A stretch of DNA of 64,000 nucleotides from JAPLDA01 sp043787975 (GTDB taxonomy: Bacteria > Bacteroidota > Bacteroidia > AKYH767-A > 2013-40CM-41-45). The DNA is taken from positions 1 through 64,000 of the forward strand of contig JAYVUK010000038.1 in NCBI GenBank assembly GCA_043787975.1. The letters run 5' to 3'. The notes under the pieces were generated by a model, which had not been told where the DNA came from, made no database searches, and saw nothing but the letters and a program-made list of their open reading frames with translations. Positions 1 to 8,232 of this stretch are shown here, one piece after another (within the stretch, counting starts at the first letter, position 1; each line of letters starts with the position of its first letter). The position numbers were made by a program, and so were the translations under genes.

Positions 1-1
1 C

Positions 2-205
2 GTTGCACGACATACTTTTGCCACACTCATGATAACAAAAGGTGTCAGCATGGAAAGTGTCAGCAAGATGATGGGGCATAAACGTATTGCACAGACTCAG
101 CACTATGCTCGCATCGTTGCTGACAAAGTCGGAAAGGAAATGAAAGTTATAGGTGAACACTTTATGACAAGTCCGATTTACATGCAGTCCGTAGAGGCAA
201 TATGA
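2..205 (+). CDS. Tyrosine recombinase (integrase), C-terminal end, cut by window start
   Basis: Frame 2 is open from the first base to a TGA at 203-205 and gives 67 residues that match the catalytic C-terminus of phage-type tyrosine recombinases. ARHTFAT near the start carries the second catalytic arginine, MMGHKRI carries the conserved Gly-His, and the tyrosine nucleophile lies in QHYARI about residue 40. The rest of the gene lies outside the window. Such enzymes integrate and excise mobile elements at tRNA 3' ends, which fits the tRNA-Ser-like sequence at 8073-8092. The genes that follow in the same direction are typical of integrative elements. The assignment is firm; the target site is inferred. 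Confidence 0.9.
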   Translation, partial: VARHTFATLMITKGVSMESVSKMMGHKRIAQTQHYARIVADKVGKEMKVIGEHFMTSPIYMQSVEAI

Positions 206-269
206 ATATGAGCGGATGTATCTGCCTCCGCCTGCTTCACTTTCCTTACCTTTGCGGGAAATTATCCGA

Positions 270-1082
270 ATGGAAACAACACCTAAACTTTTCCAATATC
301 TTGGTATCGGAATTCATACCAACTTTGAAGACAATCGGTTAAAGTACAAGCACATTTTTGTTGATGAAAGTCCCCGATACATTCATGAACTGGAGCAGAT
401 GTTTGATGACTTCCGTATCGAATATCAAAGGGACATAAAAGAGGTTGACTCCTTTGATTTACTGGCGCAAATCACAGACATCATTGATAATTTGACAATC
501 TACTTTTACAATGAAGTGGAGTTTTCCAAGCCATACATAACGGAACTTCCTGAACGTGCTGAAGAAGAACGTAGAGAAAAGAAAAGATACCGTGACAATC
601 AACTGCATTTGCTGGAGCCAACAATTGAACGTGAAATCAAGTTAGCAAAGAAGGTAAAGAAGTTTATTGTTAAGCACCGTTCCACTGTTCCTGCATCTGC
701 TCACAAACAAATTTTACCATTGCAGGAACGTGTCAACTTTGAAGGCAAGCAGACAACATTGGTTGCCTTGTTTTTCACATTGCAGTTGATTAGTAAACTT
801 ACGTTCAATAAGAAAAGCATGTATTCCACCGAGCAGAAACATTTGGAGGATTTTTTAGAAAAAAACTTTGCATATAAAAACGGTTTAAAGTATGAAGATG
901 TAAAAAACGTTGAAAAAGCATTATCAGATTTACGTCAGCAGTATGAAAAGACGGCAGACGTTGCTAAGAAAAACGTTCTTACAATGATTGATGACTGCAT
1001 CACCTTTCTGAGCGCATTCAAAGAGCAACTGGAGGTGACGGAAATGCGTCCAGAGGAAAAAGATTTTAAAAAGCAAAAGTAA
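270..1082 (+). CDS. Unrecognised soluble protein of an integrative element
   Basis: About 270 residues from the ATG at 270; an upstream in-frame ATG at 216 would add 18 residues of poor-looking sequence, so 270 is preferred. I do not recognise a domain. The protein is charged and mostly helical by eye, with a basic, Glu/Arg-rich stretch around residues 95-130 and no signal peptide or membrane segment. It follows the integrase by 64 bases on the same strand and precedes the repeat block and HTH gene. Its place and size resemble the RteC-like accessory proteins of Bacteroidota conjugative elements, but that link is a guess from context. Confidence 0.7.
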   Translation: METTPKLFQYLGIGIHTNFEDNRLKYKHIFVDESPRYIHELEQMFDDFRIEYQRDIKEVDSFDLLAQITDIIDNLTIYFYNEVEFSKPYITELPERAEEERREKKRYRDNQLHLLEPTIEREIKLAKKVKKFIVKHRSTVPASAHKQILPLQERVNFEGKQTTLVALFFTLQLISKLTFNKKSMYSTEQKHLEDFLEKNFAYKNGLKYEDVKNVEKALSDLRQQYEKTADVAKKNVLTMIDDCITFLSAFKEQLEVTEMRPEEKDFKKQK

Positions 1083-1119
1083 CTTACCTCAAGATTACCT
1101 CCACTTACCCACACTTACC
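1082..1119 (+). repeat. Four iteron-like direct repeats (ACTTACC type)
   Basis: ACTTACC occurs at 1082, 1103 and 1113, and the variant GATTACC at 1093. Start-to-start spacings are 11, 10 and 10 bp, about one helical turn, so all copies would face the same side of the DNA. The block lies between two element genes and directly upstream of an excisionase-like HTH gene. Helically phased repeats of this kind are used by excisionases and by replication initiators (iterons). Either the HTH protein at 1163 or the Rep-like protein at 1472 could be the ligand. Confidence 0.55.
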
Positions 1120-1162
1120 TAAGCAGTAGAGGAGATTTGCTCCATAATTAATATTTGAAATT

Positions 1163-1456
1163 ATGGAATCAAATCACATTGCAACAAAACAAGACATTGA
1201 ACATGCGAAGGATGCAATCATTGCGTTCGTAAAGCAATCATTGTCGGAAGCGGGCATCAAATCAGAAAGACCCCAGACAAAAAAGTACCTCCGCTCACGG
1301 GACATAAAGAAAATGTTCGGAGTGTCCGACAACAAACTAAAGGACATGCGACTGAGCGGAGAAATACCGTTTATCAAGAATGGCAAAACGTTCTTTTATC
1401 CTGAAGATGGTGTAATCAGATACATGGATAACAGGTTGAACCCAACCGTAAAGTAA
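1163..1456 (+). CDS. Excisionase-like HTH DNA-binding protein
   Basis: A 97-residue protein. Residues about 42-90 form an HTH_17 (MerR-type winged helix) unit: LRSRDIKKMFGVSDNKL is the helix-turn-helix and EIPFIKNGKTFFYPEDGV the wing. The N-terminal 40 residues look helical and are probably for dimerisation. This small-protein architecture is common in Bacteroidota integrative elements, where it acts in excision or represses element genes. It starts 43 bases after the last ACTTACC repeat and ends 15 bases before the Rep-like gene, so it may bind the repeats and control both. Family assignment is good; its role is inferred. Confidence 0.8.
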   Translation: MESNHIATKQDIEHAKDAIIAFVKQSLSEAGIKSERPQTKKYLRSRDIKKMFGVSDNKLKDMRLSGEIPFIKNGKTFFYPEDGVIRYMDNRLNPTVK

Positions 1457-1471
1457 TACAAGGGCTGGGAA

Positions 1472-2503
1472 ATGGGTTCAACGGTACGATATACTGTCGT
1501 GGTGGATGCACTACGCATGCTTTGCACGGGTAAAATTCCTGCACTGCATGACGGTGCGTCACGGCTAATAGCAAACGACAAGTATATCATTACCGATAAC
1601 ATCATGCTCCAACGTAACCACAGGTTAACGCATCCAGGTTTTAACTACTGCTTCAATATTTTGCTAAAGGACAAGACGCTGGGACAGATATATTACGGCA
1701 ACAATAATAAGTATCGCTATGCTCAGCAGGATATAAGTCAGGTTACTATTGAGAACCATGTATTGTATCAATCAGATTGGCTGGATAAAGTTTGTTCGGT
1801 ACTTCTATCATTGGAGTTGGAATTTTACAAGTACAGTTACATGGAAATTGCGGTTGATGGATTTGACTTTGTTGAACAACATACAAAACTTACTTACAAC
1901 AAACGGCTGGCACGGAAGCGTCATGTGCAAATCTTTCCTCTTTTAGATGACAAACTAAAAACAAATATCAGTTACAGACTGGGTTCAACAAAATCAGAAA
2001 AGAGCATATCAATTTATGACAAGTCAATGGAACTAAAAATTAGTAATAAAGAATACATTTCGGAGTTCTGGCATCGGAACGGATTACACGAACAGGATAT
2101 GAATATTCACCGATGTGAACTACGTGTACATGATAAAGCGTTAAAACTTTTCTCCAGCGATATGACTAACATGAACAACCCATCCTATCTGGCTTCATAC
2201 TTCAAGTCGGTTGCAGGAAGTTATCTGGAGTTTTACAAAAAGGATAAGCCAACCAGCAGACACAATTTGATTGACTGGATGCAGTTTGATGATGTAATAA
2301 TCATAAAGGAGGAGGTAACTTACAAAGCGACTAACAAAAACCGTTACAAAAGTATGCTCCGTAATCTGTTCGAGGAGTATGTAATTACCAATGATGAACA
2401 GTACCTCCACACGTTAGCCAGCATCACCGCCAGATACAACCTGATGAACTGGCTACACGGTGCAGTATCACGCTGGATAAAGGAATTTCGTCTAACATTA
2501 TAA
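1472..2503 (+). CDS. Rep_trans-like (RstA/pT181-type) replication initiator, putative
   Basis: A 343-residue protein with the pattern of Rep_trans initiators: YMEIAVDGFDF near residue 130 (an Asp-bearing strand), SISIYDKSMEL near 187 (the conserved Tyr-Asp-Lys), and HRCELRVHDKAL near 213 (Arg-Glu-Leu-Arg strand). These proteins nick one strand with a tyrosine and start rolling-circle replication of small plasmids and filamentous phages. On integrative elements they may support replication of the excised circle. It lies 15 bases after the HTH gene and is probably co-transcribed. No relaxase or coupling-protein gene is visible in the window. The motif match is by eye, so the family call is moderate. 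Confidence 0.55.
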   Translation: MGSTVRYTVVVDALRMLCTGKIPALHDGASRLIANDKYIITDNIMLQRNHRLTHPGFNYCFNILLKDKTLGQIYYGNNNKYRYAQQDISQVTIENHVLYQSDWLDKVCSVLLSLELEFYKYSYMEIAVDGFDFVEQHTKLTYNKRLARKRHVQIFPLLDDKLKTNISYRLGSTKSEKSISIYDKSMELKISNKEYISEFWHRNGLHEQDMNIHRCELRVHDKALKLFSSDMTNMNNPSYLASYFKSVAGSYLEFYKKDKPTSRHNLIDWMQFDDVIIIKEEVTYKATNKNRYKSMLRNLFEEYVITNDEQYLHTLASITARYNLMNWLHGAVSRWIKEFRLTL

Positions 2504-2514
2504 CGGCATTTTTC

Positions 2515-2522
2515 TACATTTG
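2515..2522 (+). promoter_or_regulatory. Bacteroidota -7 element (TACATTTG)
   Basis: Exact match to the Bacteroidota sigma consensus TAnnTTTG, ending 19 bases before the ATG of the restriction-modification gene, in the short gap after the Rep-like gene. It suggests that the three cargo genes have their own promoter. No clear -33 TTTG is present. Confidence 0.45.
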
Positions 2523-2541
2523 AACCTCATACTATAACAGC

Positions 2542-5337
2542 ATGACAGACAAAGAAATTGCCTTCAAGAAAATCAGCGCATTGGTAGAGCGGTTCGATGA
2601 ACAGCGTGACTCCTACACAAGAGCAGACTATAACGAAACATTAACACGCAGAGATTTTATTGACCCATTCTTTAAAGCACTGGGCTGGGACATGGATAAC
2701 GAACAAGGATATGCGGAGGCATACCGTGAAGTAATTCATGAAGACAAAATCAGAATAAGTGGAGCAATGAAAGCTCCGGACTATTCCTTTCGTCTGGGCG
2801 GTGGCAAGCGATTGTTTTTTGTGGAAGCAAAGAAACCCAGCGTTGCCGTAAAGGATGACATACTTCCTGCGTATCAGTTGCGGAGGTACGGTTGGAGCGC
2901 AAAACTTGCAATCAGTATTATCACTGACTTTGATGAGTTCGCCATCTACGATTGTACAAAGAAACCAAACACTACGGATAAGGCATCGGTAGCACGTATC
3001 AAGTATTTTACTTCTAAGGATTACCTGAAGGAATTTGATTTTATATGGGACACCTTCAGCAAAGAAAAAGTATTGAAAGGTAGTTTTGACAGGTTTGTAC
3101 AGAATGATACTTACAAGAAAGGAACAACAACCGTTGACAAAGAATTTCTACAATCATTGGATAGTTGGAGAACGTATCTGGCAACAAGCATTAGTTGGAA
3201 CAACAAAAATCTGGATGAGGATGAAATCAATTTTGTAGTTCAGCAAACCATTGACAGGATAATTTTCCTCCGCATCGCAGAAGACAGGAGCGTGGAACCT
3301 TATGGCAATTTAAAGCATACAATAAAGCAAGGGGATTTTTACCAGAACCTTTTTCACCAGTTCCAGAACGCTGATGCAAAATATAATTCAGGCATTTTTG
3401 ATTTTAATAAAGACAAAATATCAAAGCACATTGTCGTTGATAACAAGGTAATCAAAACCATTATCAACGAATTATATTATCCTGAAAGCCCGTATGAATT
3501 TTCCGTTTTATCCGTGGAAATTTTGGGCAGTGCTTATGAGCAGTTTCTTGGTAAACAGATAAAAGTTGACAAGGCACACAGAGCGAGAATTGAAGAAAAG
3601 CCAGAAGTCAGAAAAGCAGGAGGGGTATATTACACGCCACAATATATTGTTGAATACATTGTACAAAATACCGTTGGCAAACTCATAGACGGCTCTACTC
3701 CAAAAGAGATTAGCAAATTAAAAATTGCTGACATCGCATGTGGAAGCGGAAGTTTTTTACTTGGCGCATATCAATATTTACTTGACTGGCATAAAAACTT
3801 TTACAGCAACAATGGTAAGCCATCGAAAGGCAAGAAAGATAACCCACTCACTCCAGAAGGTAATTTAACTACAGCAGAGAAAAAAAGAATCCTACTGAAT
3901 AATATTTATGGTGTTGATATTGATGTTAATGCTGTTGAGGTAACGAAATTAAGTCTATTGTTAAAATGTATGGAAGGTGAAACCGAAGCCAGCATTGCTA
4001 CACAGATGAAATTGTTTCATGAACGTGTGTTGCCTACACTGGACAGCAATATAAAAGACGGAAACAGTTTAATCGACACTGATTACTACTCTGGCGTATT
4101 GGATTTTGGGGACGACAAAAAAATCAAACCATTTAATTGGAGAAAAGCATTTCCTGAAATATTTCATGATGGTGGCTTTGATGTAATAATCGGCAACCCT
4201 CCGTATGTCAATTTAGTTGCGTTACCAATTGAACAAAGAAATTATTTACAAGCAAATTACAAGACGTGTAGGAATAAAAGTGATTTATATTCTTTCTTTT
4301 TGGAACGAGCGTGTGAATTGGTGAAGGAAGGTAAAAACAAATTTGGTTTTATTGTTCCTCATACATGGTTGGCAACAGAGAGTTTTGAATTGCTCAGAAA
4401 AAAATTAATAGATGAGAAAAGAATTGAAAGCATTTCCGAAATGGGATTCAAAGTATTTGAAGGAGTTACTGTCAGCACCATTATATTAATCTGCTCAACA
4501 AAAAACAAAACGATTACCGTAAACAATAAGGATTTTTCGGAACGATTTATAATTCCATTATCGAAATGGGCGAAGGACGATTATCACATTGATTTAGATT
4601 GGAGCGAAACAAAAGAACACCTGTACAATAAAATAGAAAAAGATTCTACTCCATTAGAAAAGATTATTGAGTTTTCCAGAGGAATAAAGACAAGTGATGA
4701 TGAAAGATTTTTACACCACACTGCAAAGAACAAGGACTATCACAAAATATATAGAGGACGAAATATAAAATCATACGCTTTGAATTGGGATGGAGAATAT
4801 ATCTGGTATCGCCCTGATTTAATGAAAGAGAAAGTAGGATGCCTGCCTCATTCAAGAGAATTCTTTGATGTACCAGAAAAATTAATCACCCAAAGAGTAA
4901 ATAGTTCAATGCAGTTGTTAGTTGCTTATGATAATTCACAAAACTATTTTTTAGATACAACAAATGTTTCACGTTATACCTCTTGGGATAAAGTTCATTC
5001 ATTAAAATATATTGCTGGCGTTTTAAATTCTAAGTTAATCAATTACTGGTATTGTAATAAATACAAGATGCCTACCATTGGTTTATATGAACTACACTCT
5101 GTTCCGTTCAAAACAATAGATTTCAAAAATAAAACTGATAGGGCTTTACACGATGAAATTGTTGGACATGTCGATACATTAATAAAACTTAATCAAGAAA
5201 TTCAAGAGGTGAAACTTGCATCCAAAATCGAGAGGATAAAATCTAAAATAGACTTTGCAACCGATGCTATTGATAAAATTGTTTATTGTCTTTATGATTT
5301 AACAAAGGATGAAATAAAAGTTGTTGAAGGAAAATAA
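2542..5337 (+). CDS. Type IIG restriction-modification enzyme (fused nuclease, N6-adenine methylase, specificity domain)
   Basis: A 931-residue fusion enzyme. An N-terminal PD-(D/E)XK nuclease is seen as Pro-Asp at 79-80 and Glu-Ala-Lys at 95-97 within LFFVEAKKPS. A helical linker follows, then an N6-adenine methylase with the SAM motif IADIACGSGSF near 396-405 and the catalytic Asn-Pro-Pro-Tyr at 552-555. The C-terminal 300 residues look like a TaqI-type target-recognition domain ending in a coiled coil. Such single-chain enzymes methylate one strand of their site and cut unmodified DNA at a distance. Length fits the Eco57I-like family. It heads a compact three-gene cassette on the mobile element. 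BREX PglX was considered but lacks this N-terminal nuclease. Confidence 0.9.
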   Translation: MTDKEIAFKKISALVERFDEQRDSYTRADYNETLTRRDFIDPFFKALGWDMDNEQGYAEAYREVIHEDKIRISGAMKAPDYSFRLGGGKRLFFVEAKKPSVAVKDDILPAYQLRRYGWSAKLAISIITDFDEFAIYDCTKKPNTTDKASVARIKYFTSKDYLKEFDFIWDTFSKEKVLKGSFDRFVQNDTYKKGTTTVDKEFLQSLDSWRTYLATSISWNNKNLDEDEINFVVQQTIDRIIFLRIAEDRSVEPYGNLKHTIKQGDFYQNLFHQFQNADAKYNSGIFDFNKDKISKHIVVDNKVIKTIINELYYPESPYEFSVLSVEILGSAYEQFLGKQIKVDKAHRARIEEKPEVRKAGGVYYTPQYIVEYIVQNTVGKLIDGSTPKEISKLKIADIACGSGSFLLGAYQYLLDWHKNFYSNNGKPSKGKKDNPLTPEGNLTTAEKKRILLNNIYGVDIDVNAVEVTKLSLLLKCMEGETEASIATQMKLFHERVLPTLDSNIKDGNSLIDTDYYSGVLDFGDDKKIKPFNWRKAFPEIFHDGGFDVIIGNPPYVNLVALPIEQRNYLQANYKTCRNKSDLYSFFLERACELVKEGKNKFGFIVPHTWLATESFELLRKKLIDEKRIESISEMGFKVFEGVTVSTIILICSTKNKTITVNNKDFSERFIIPLSKWAKDDYHIDLDWSETKEHLYNKIEKDSTPLEKIIEFSRGIKTSDDERFLHHTAKNKDYHKIYRGRNIKSYALNWDGEYIWYRPDLMKEKVGCLPHSREFFDVPEKLITQRVNSSMQLLVAYDNSQNYFLDTTNVSRYTSWDKVHSLKYIAGVLNSKLINYWYCNKYKMPTIGLYELHSVPFKTIDFKNKTDRALHDEIVGHVDTLIKLNQEIQEVKLASKIERIKSKIDFATDAIDKIVYCLYDLTKDEIKVVEGK

Positions 5338-5353
5338 AAAAACGAATTATATA

Positions 5354-7156
5354 ATGACAAGTATTCTGCAAATTAGATTAAATGAAAATATCAATGCCGA
5401 GCAGAACAAAGCGGGCATTGAAAATGATTTTACATATATTATTGAAACGGCAAAGAATGCAGGAATTTGGGATGAGCAAATAACAGCGATAATAATAACA
5501 GATGATTTAGAAGGTGACATAACAAGACAGGCAACCGAATGGAATATTCCGAGTAGCGTTTCAAAGGATAGAGGGTTTCATGTCAGTAGCAAAATCTTAT
5601 TCAGTTACAAAAAGGATAAACCAGAATACCACATATATTTTCCTACGGAGATTCTTTGGAGAAAAGATATTTCTTTGATGCAAATAGTTTTCATTCCAAT
5701 ATTAAGCGTTTTTACTGAACGTATCTTACCAGAGAAATTAAGAAACTTGGCATTGACATATCCACTCACGCTGGATAAATATGTAACCTTTGCCTCTGCC
5801 GAATGGTGCAAAGCAGATTATATAAGAGTATTATCGAAGAATGTTTTTTCGTCAGAACTATTTTTAATGAATCAGAATTCCTTTCTGATAGCATTTAAAA
5901 GAAAATTAAAAAAAAGTTTGTTTGAATACAGGAGCGACAAATTTGATGAGCAAAAACGGTTTGATGATTTTGTTTTTAATTATTTGGATAACGTGAAATC
6001 ATTATTTCTCCGAGTTGTAGAAAACGAATCAGATAATAAAGAATTGCAGATAAAGGAAACCGAACCATGTTGGAGTTTGATTAGAAAGGTTGTGGATGAG
6101 GTTGCTGTTCTTAGGCAGTGTTGTGTGGAAGGAATGGAATATGACATTGCTAAATTAAAAGAAGCAGTTATACAGTTTTCAGCACACTTTGATATTATTT
6201 TAGAAAAGGAAAATGAGGATGGTTTTTATGTTCGTTTTGAAAAAGAACCCAAAGATTATTTTAAGAATGAACTGATTGAAACAGAACCGAGAATTGTTTG
6301 CTTCATGGATATTTTGGGATTTAGTGAGTTAATCGAGAATTACGATACTGATATTACCTCCACTGTCTTACAGGATATTCAGGAATCATTTTCATTGGCA
6401 AAAAAATATTTATTTGAAAACGAACATCAAAATAAAGAGATTGTAAGACATTTAAAATACCAGACTTTTTCAGATTGCATTTGTATTTCGATTCCTTATT
6501 ATGATAATGAGAGCGATTTTCTTTCTAATTTCAATTTGCTTATCACTTACGTCAGAGGTTTCCAGTTGGCGATGATGGCAAAAGGTTTTTTTACGCGTGG
6601 AGGTATTTCAACAGGTTCGCATTATGCTGACAGCAACATAATATTTTCAAAAGGATTAGTGAGTGCATATTTAATTGAGAGTACAAAAGCAGTTTACCCA
6701 CGAGTGGTAGTGGACAGAACAATTATTGAAAGAATATTGGGTTACAATCAACAAAAGGTAAAATCCTCCGCACTCGATAAAGTAATTATCATTGACTGGG
6801 AAAATATTGCCTTCCTAAATCCTTTTGGGCTTGGAGAAAGTTCCATTCATCAATTTGAATCTATGTTTGCCCAACTAAAACATGACAGCAATGAACCTCT
6901 GACTGAAGTTTTAAGCACATTGACAAAAACAATGAGTGAAATGACAGTTGGATTATGGAAAAATGTATCCGAACAAGAAAAAAAAGAAATAGAAAATATC
7001 AAGCGTAAAATAGCCGAAAACATTTGGTTGCATCGTAAGAACGAGAGAATATTGTCGAAGTACCTTTGGCTGTATGAATTTGTTAAATGGTATGAAAAGG
7101 ATGCGAGTGGTAAATTAACTTTTCAATTTCTGACTGATAGAATGAGTCCCGAATAA
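5354..7156 (+). CDS. Two-part protein with class III nucleotidyl-cyclase-like C-terminal half
   Basis: A 600-residue protein if translation starts at the ATG at 5354, 16 bases after the R-M stop; a TTG at 5321 would overlap the R-M gene. Residues 1-290 are unrecognised. From about 310 the pattern is that of class III cyclases: FMDILGFSEL with metal-binding Asp319, FSDCICIS with Asp374, and FFTRGGISTG at about 412-421 followed by GLVSAYLIES. Both metal aspartates are kept; base-selecting residues are not identifiable by eye. Related cyclases make cUMP or cCMP in the Pycsar anti-phage system, where a separate effector responds. Here the neighbours are an R-M enzyme and a nuclease, so a signalling or sensor role is possible but unproven. 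Confidence 0.6.
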   Translation: MTSILQIRLNENINAEQNKAGIENDFTYIIETAKNAGIWDEQITAIIITDDLEGDITRQATEWNIPSSVSKDRGFHVSSKILFSYKKDKPEYHIYFPTEILWRKDISLMQIVFIPILSVFTERILPEKLRNLALTYPLTLDKYVTFASAEWCKADYIRVLSKNVFSSELFLMNQNSFLIAFKRKLKKSLFEYRSDKFDEQKRFDDFVFNYLDNVKSLFLRVVENESDNKELQIKETEPCWSLIRKVVDEVAVLRQCCVEGMEYDIAKLKEAVIQFSAHFDIILEKENEDGFYVRFEKEPKDYFKNELIETEPRIVCFMDILGFSELIENYDTDITSTVLQDIQESFSLAKKYLFENEHQNKEIVRHLKYQTFSDCICISIPYYDNESDFLSNFNLLITYVRGFQLAMMAKGFFTRGGISTGSHYADSNIIFSKGLVSAYLIESTKAVYPRVVVDRTIIERILGYNQQKVKSSALDKVIIIDWENIAFLNPFGLGESSIHQFESMFAQLKHDSNEPLTEVLSTLTKTMSEMTVGLWKNVSEQEKKEIENIKRKIAENIWLHRKNERILSKYLWLYEFVKWYEKDASGKLTFQFLTDRMSPE

Positions 7157-7157
7157 A

Positions 7158-7700
7158 ATGTACCCTGAATTTTTTCATCCCAACTCCAGCGAAATAGTCA
7201 ATCTCGATAATAGAGCCATTGAAATTCCAACCTGCCATGTTTCATATAAACAATGGGCTGGCGTACCAGTAAAGGAAACCTTCGGAGGCAAACCGATTAT
7301 TGATTTTGAAAACAATCCTATGTTTCCAGAACTGGCTATTGCCAAACAGTTTATTAAATCAGACTGGCAGTCACGATGGATTGAAACATATGGCAAACCA
7401 AATATGAAACCGATTTTTTTGAGCGAGTGGCATGATGACAAATATATTACTCAGATAAATAGTCCGATTCAGGATGAAAGCATCACAGGAATATTACATG
7501 GTATTGCCATTGCCAATAACAACTCCTTTGCTGGGTGTTGGGACGTTATCGGATGGAGGCAAAATAGGATACTATTTGCTGAGGCGAAGTGGAGTAAAAA
7601 AGACAGGATAAGAACAACCCAACTAAATTGGTTATCTGCCAGTTTAAAATGCGGGCTTCAGCCAGATAATTTCCTTTTCATTTACTGGCATTTTGCGTGA
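7158..7700 (+). CDS. PD-(D/E)XK superfamily nuclease
   Basis: A 180-residue protein starting one base after the previous stop, so translation is likely coupled. The core shows Glu58 in PELAIA, Asp129 in GCWDVIGW, Glu142-Ala-Lys144 in LFAEAKWSK and a conserved Gln155 in TTQLNWL. This E...D...ExK...Q order is typical of VRR-NUC and restriction-endonuclease-like folds. A metal-dependent DNA or RNA nuclease is expected. It closes the cassette with the R-M enzyme and the cyclase-like protein and could be its effector, or an independent homing or recombination nuclease of the element. The fold assignment is good; the substrate is unknown. Confidence 0.7.
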   Translation: MYPEFFHPNSSEIVNLDNRAIEIPTCHVSYKQWAGVPVKETFGGKPIIDFENNPMFPELAIAKQFIKSDWQSRWIETYGKPNMKPIFLSEWHDDKYITQINSPIQDESITGILHGIAIANNNSFAGCWDVIGWRQNRILFAEAKWSKKDRIRTTQLNWLSASLKCGLQPDNFLFIYWHFA

Positions 7701-8072
7701 GGGTGGAGTCGTATCAAAAATTACGTGAAAAATATTTCAATGATGCCTATTTCAAGACATGCTCACAAAAAATGCGTACCATTTTTCGTTGGAGTTTTAC
7801 AACCAATGGACTAAGAGGAGGAAAAATGTAGATAAGTGTTGATTCCAGAACTCCTCGACACAGATACGGCATACTGTATTGAACGAAGTGCACCTGTAAA
7901 AAAAATTTCAACCAATTTTTCCAGCCAGAATTTGTATCTTTATGCCAACAATCGTTCATTGATACTCTGGTAGGTTAAAGTAGTGGAAATCGGAGTACAG
8001 TTACCCTATACGTGTACCTATGGGTTGATACATTGTGAAAAACCCCAAGAATTAATGATATTAATCGAGGAG
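7701..8072. other. Non-coding right end of the mobile element
   Basis: No convincing coding frame in these 370 bases on either strand; short minus-strand frames lack recognisable content. The stretch runs from the nuclease stop to the tRNA-like att sequence and is probably the terminal region of the element. A TATCTTTA sequence near 7935 resembles a promoter -7 element but no gene follows it. Confidence 0.5.
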
Positions 8073-8092
8073 TTGAATCCCTAACCCTCCGC
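8073..8092 (+). other. Probable attachment site (attR) resembling a tRNA-Ser 3' end
   Basis: GAATCCCTAACCCTCC followed by G matches the end of a class II tRNA: half the T-loop, a CCCTA T-stem strand, an ACCCTCC acceptor strand and the G73 discriminator of tRNA-Ser, without an encoded CCA. The rest of a tRNA is absent: no GGAGGGT lies upstream at tRNA distance. A partial tRNA 3' end opposite an integrase end is the usual sign of attR. The intact tRNA would lie left of the integrase gene, outside the window. Confidence 0.5.
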
Positions 8093-8134
8093 AAAAACCC
8101 TGAAACATTTGATCGACAATGTTTCAGGGTTTTT
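8093..8134 (+). terminator. Strong intrinsic terminator
   Basis: A perfect 16-bp inverted repeat (8093-8108 and 8119-8134) around a 10-base loop; the right arm ends in TTTTT. It directly abuts the tRNA-like sequence, as expected if it once terminated the tRNA-Ser gene before the element inserted. Confidence 0.85.
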
Positions 8135-8232
8135 CTTTGAAATTCATCTTTACAAAACCCTGACATTTAACACTTCAGTAAAATAAATTACAGTCTTCTT
8201 TTTGTAACTTTACAAGATCAAAATCCAATTCA

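Noticed and set aside
2542..5337. Methylase considered as BREX PglX
   Set aside because: It has an N-terminal PD-(D/E)XK nuclease and no brxA, brxB, brxC or pglZ beside it.
5321..5353. TTG start overlapping the R-M gene for the cyclase-like protein
   Set aside because: The ATG at 5354 is better placed, and the extra residues (MLKENKKTNYI) show no conserved feature.
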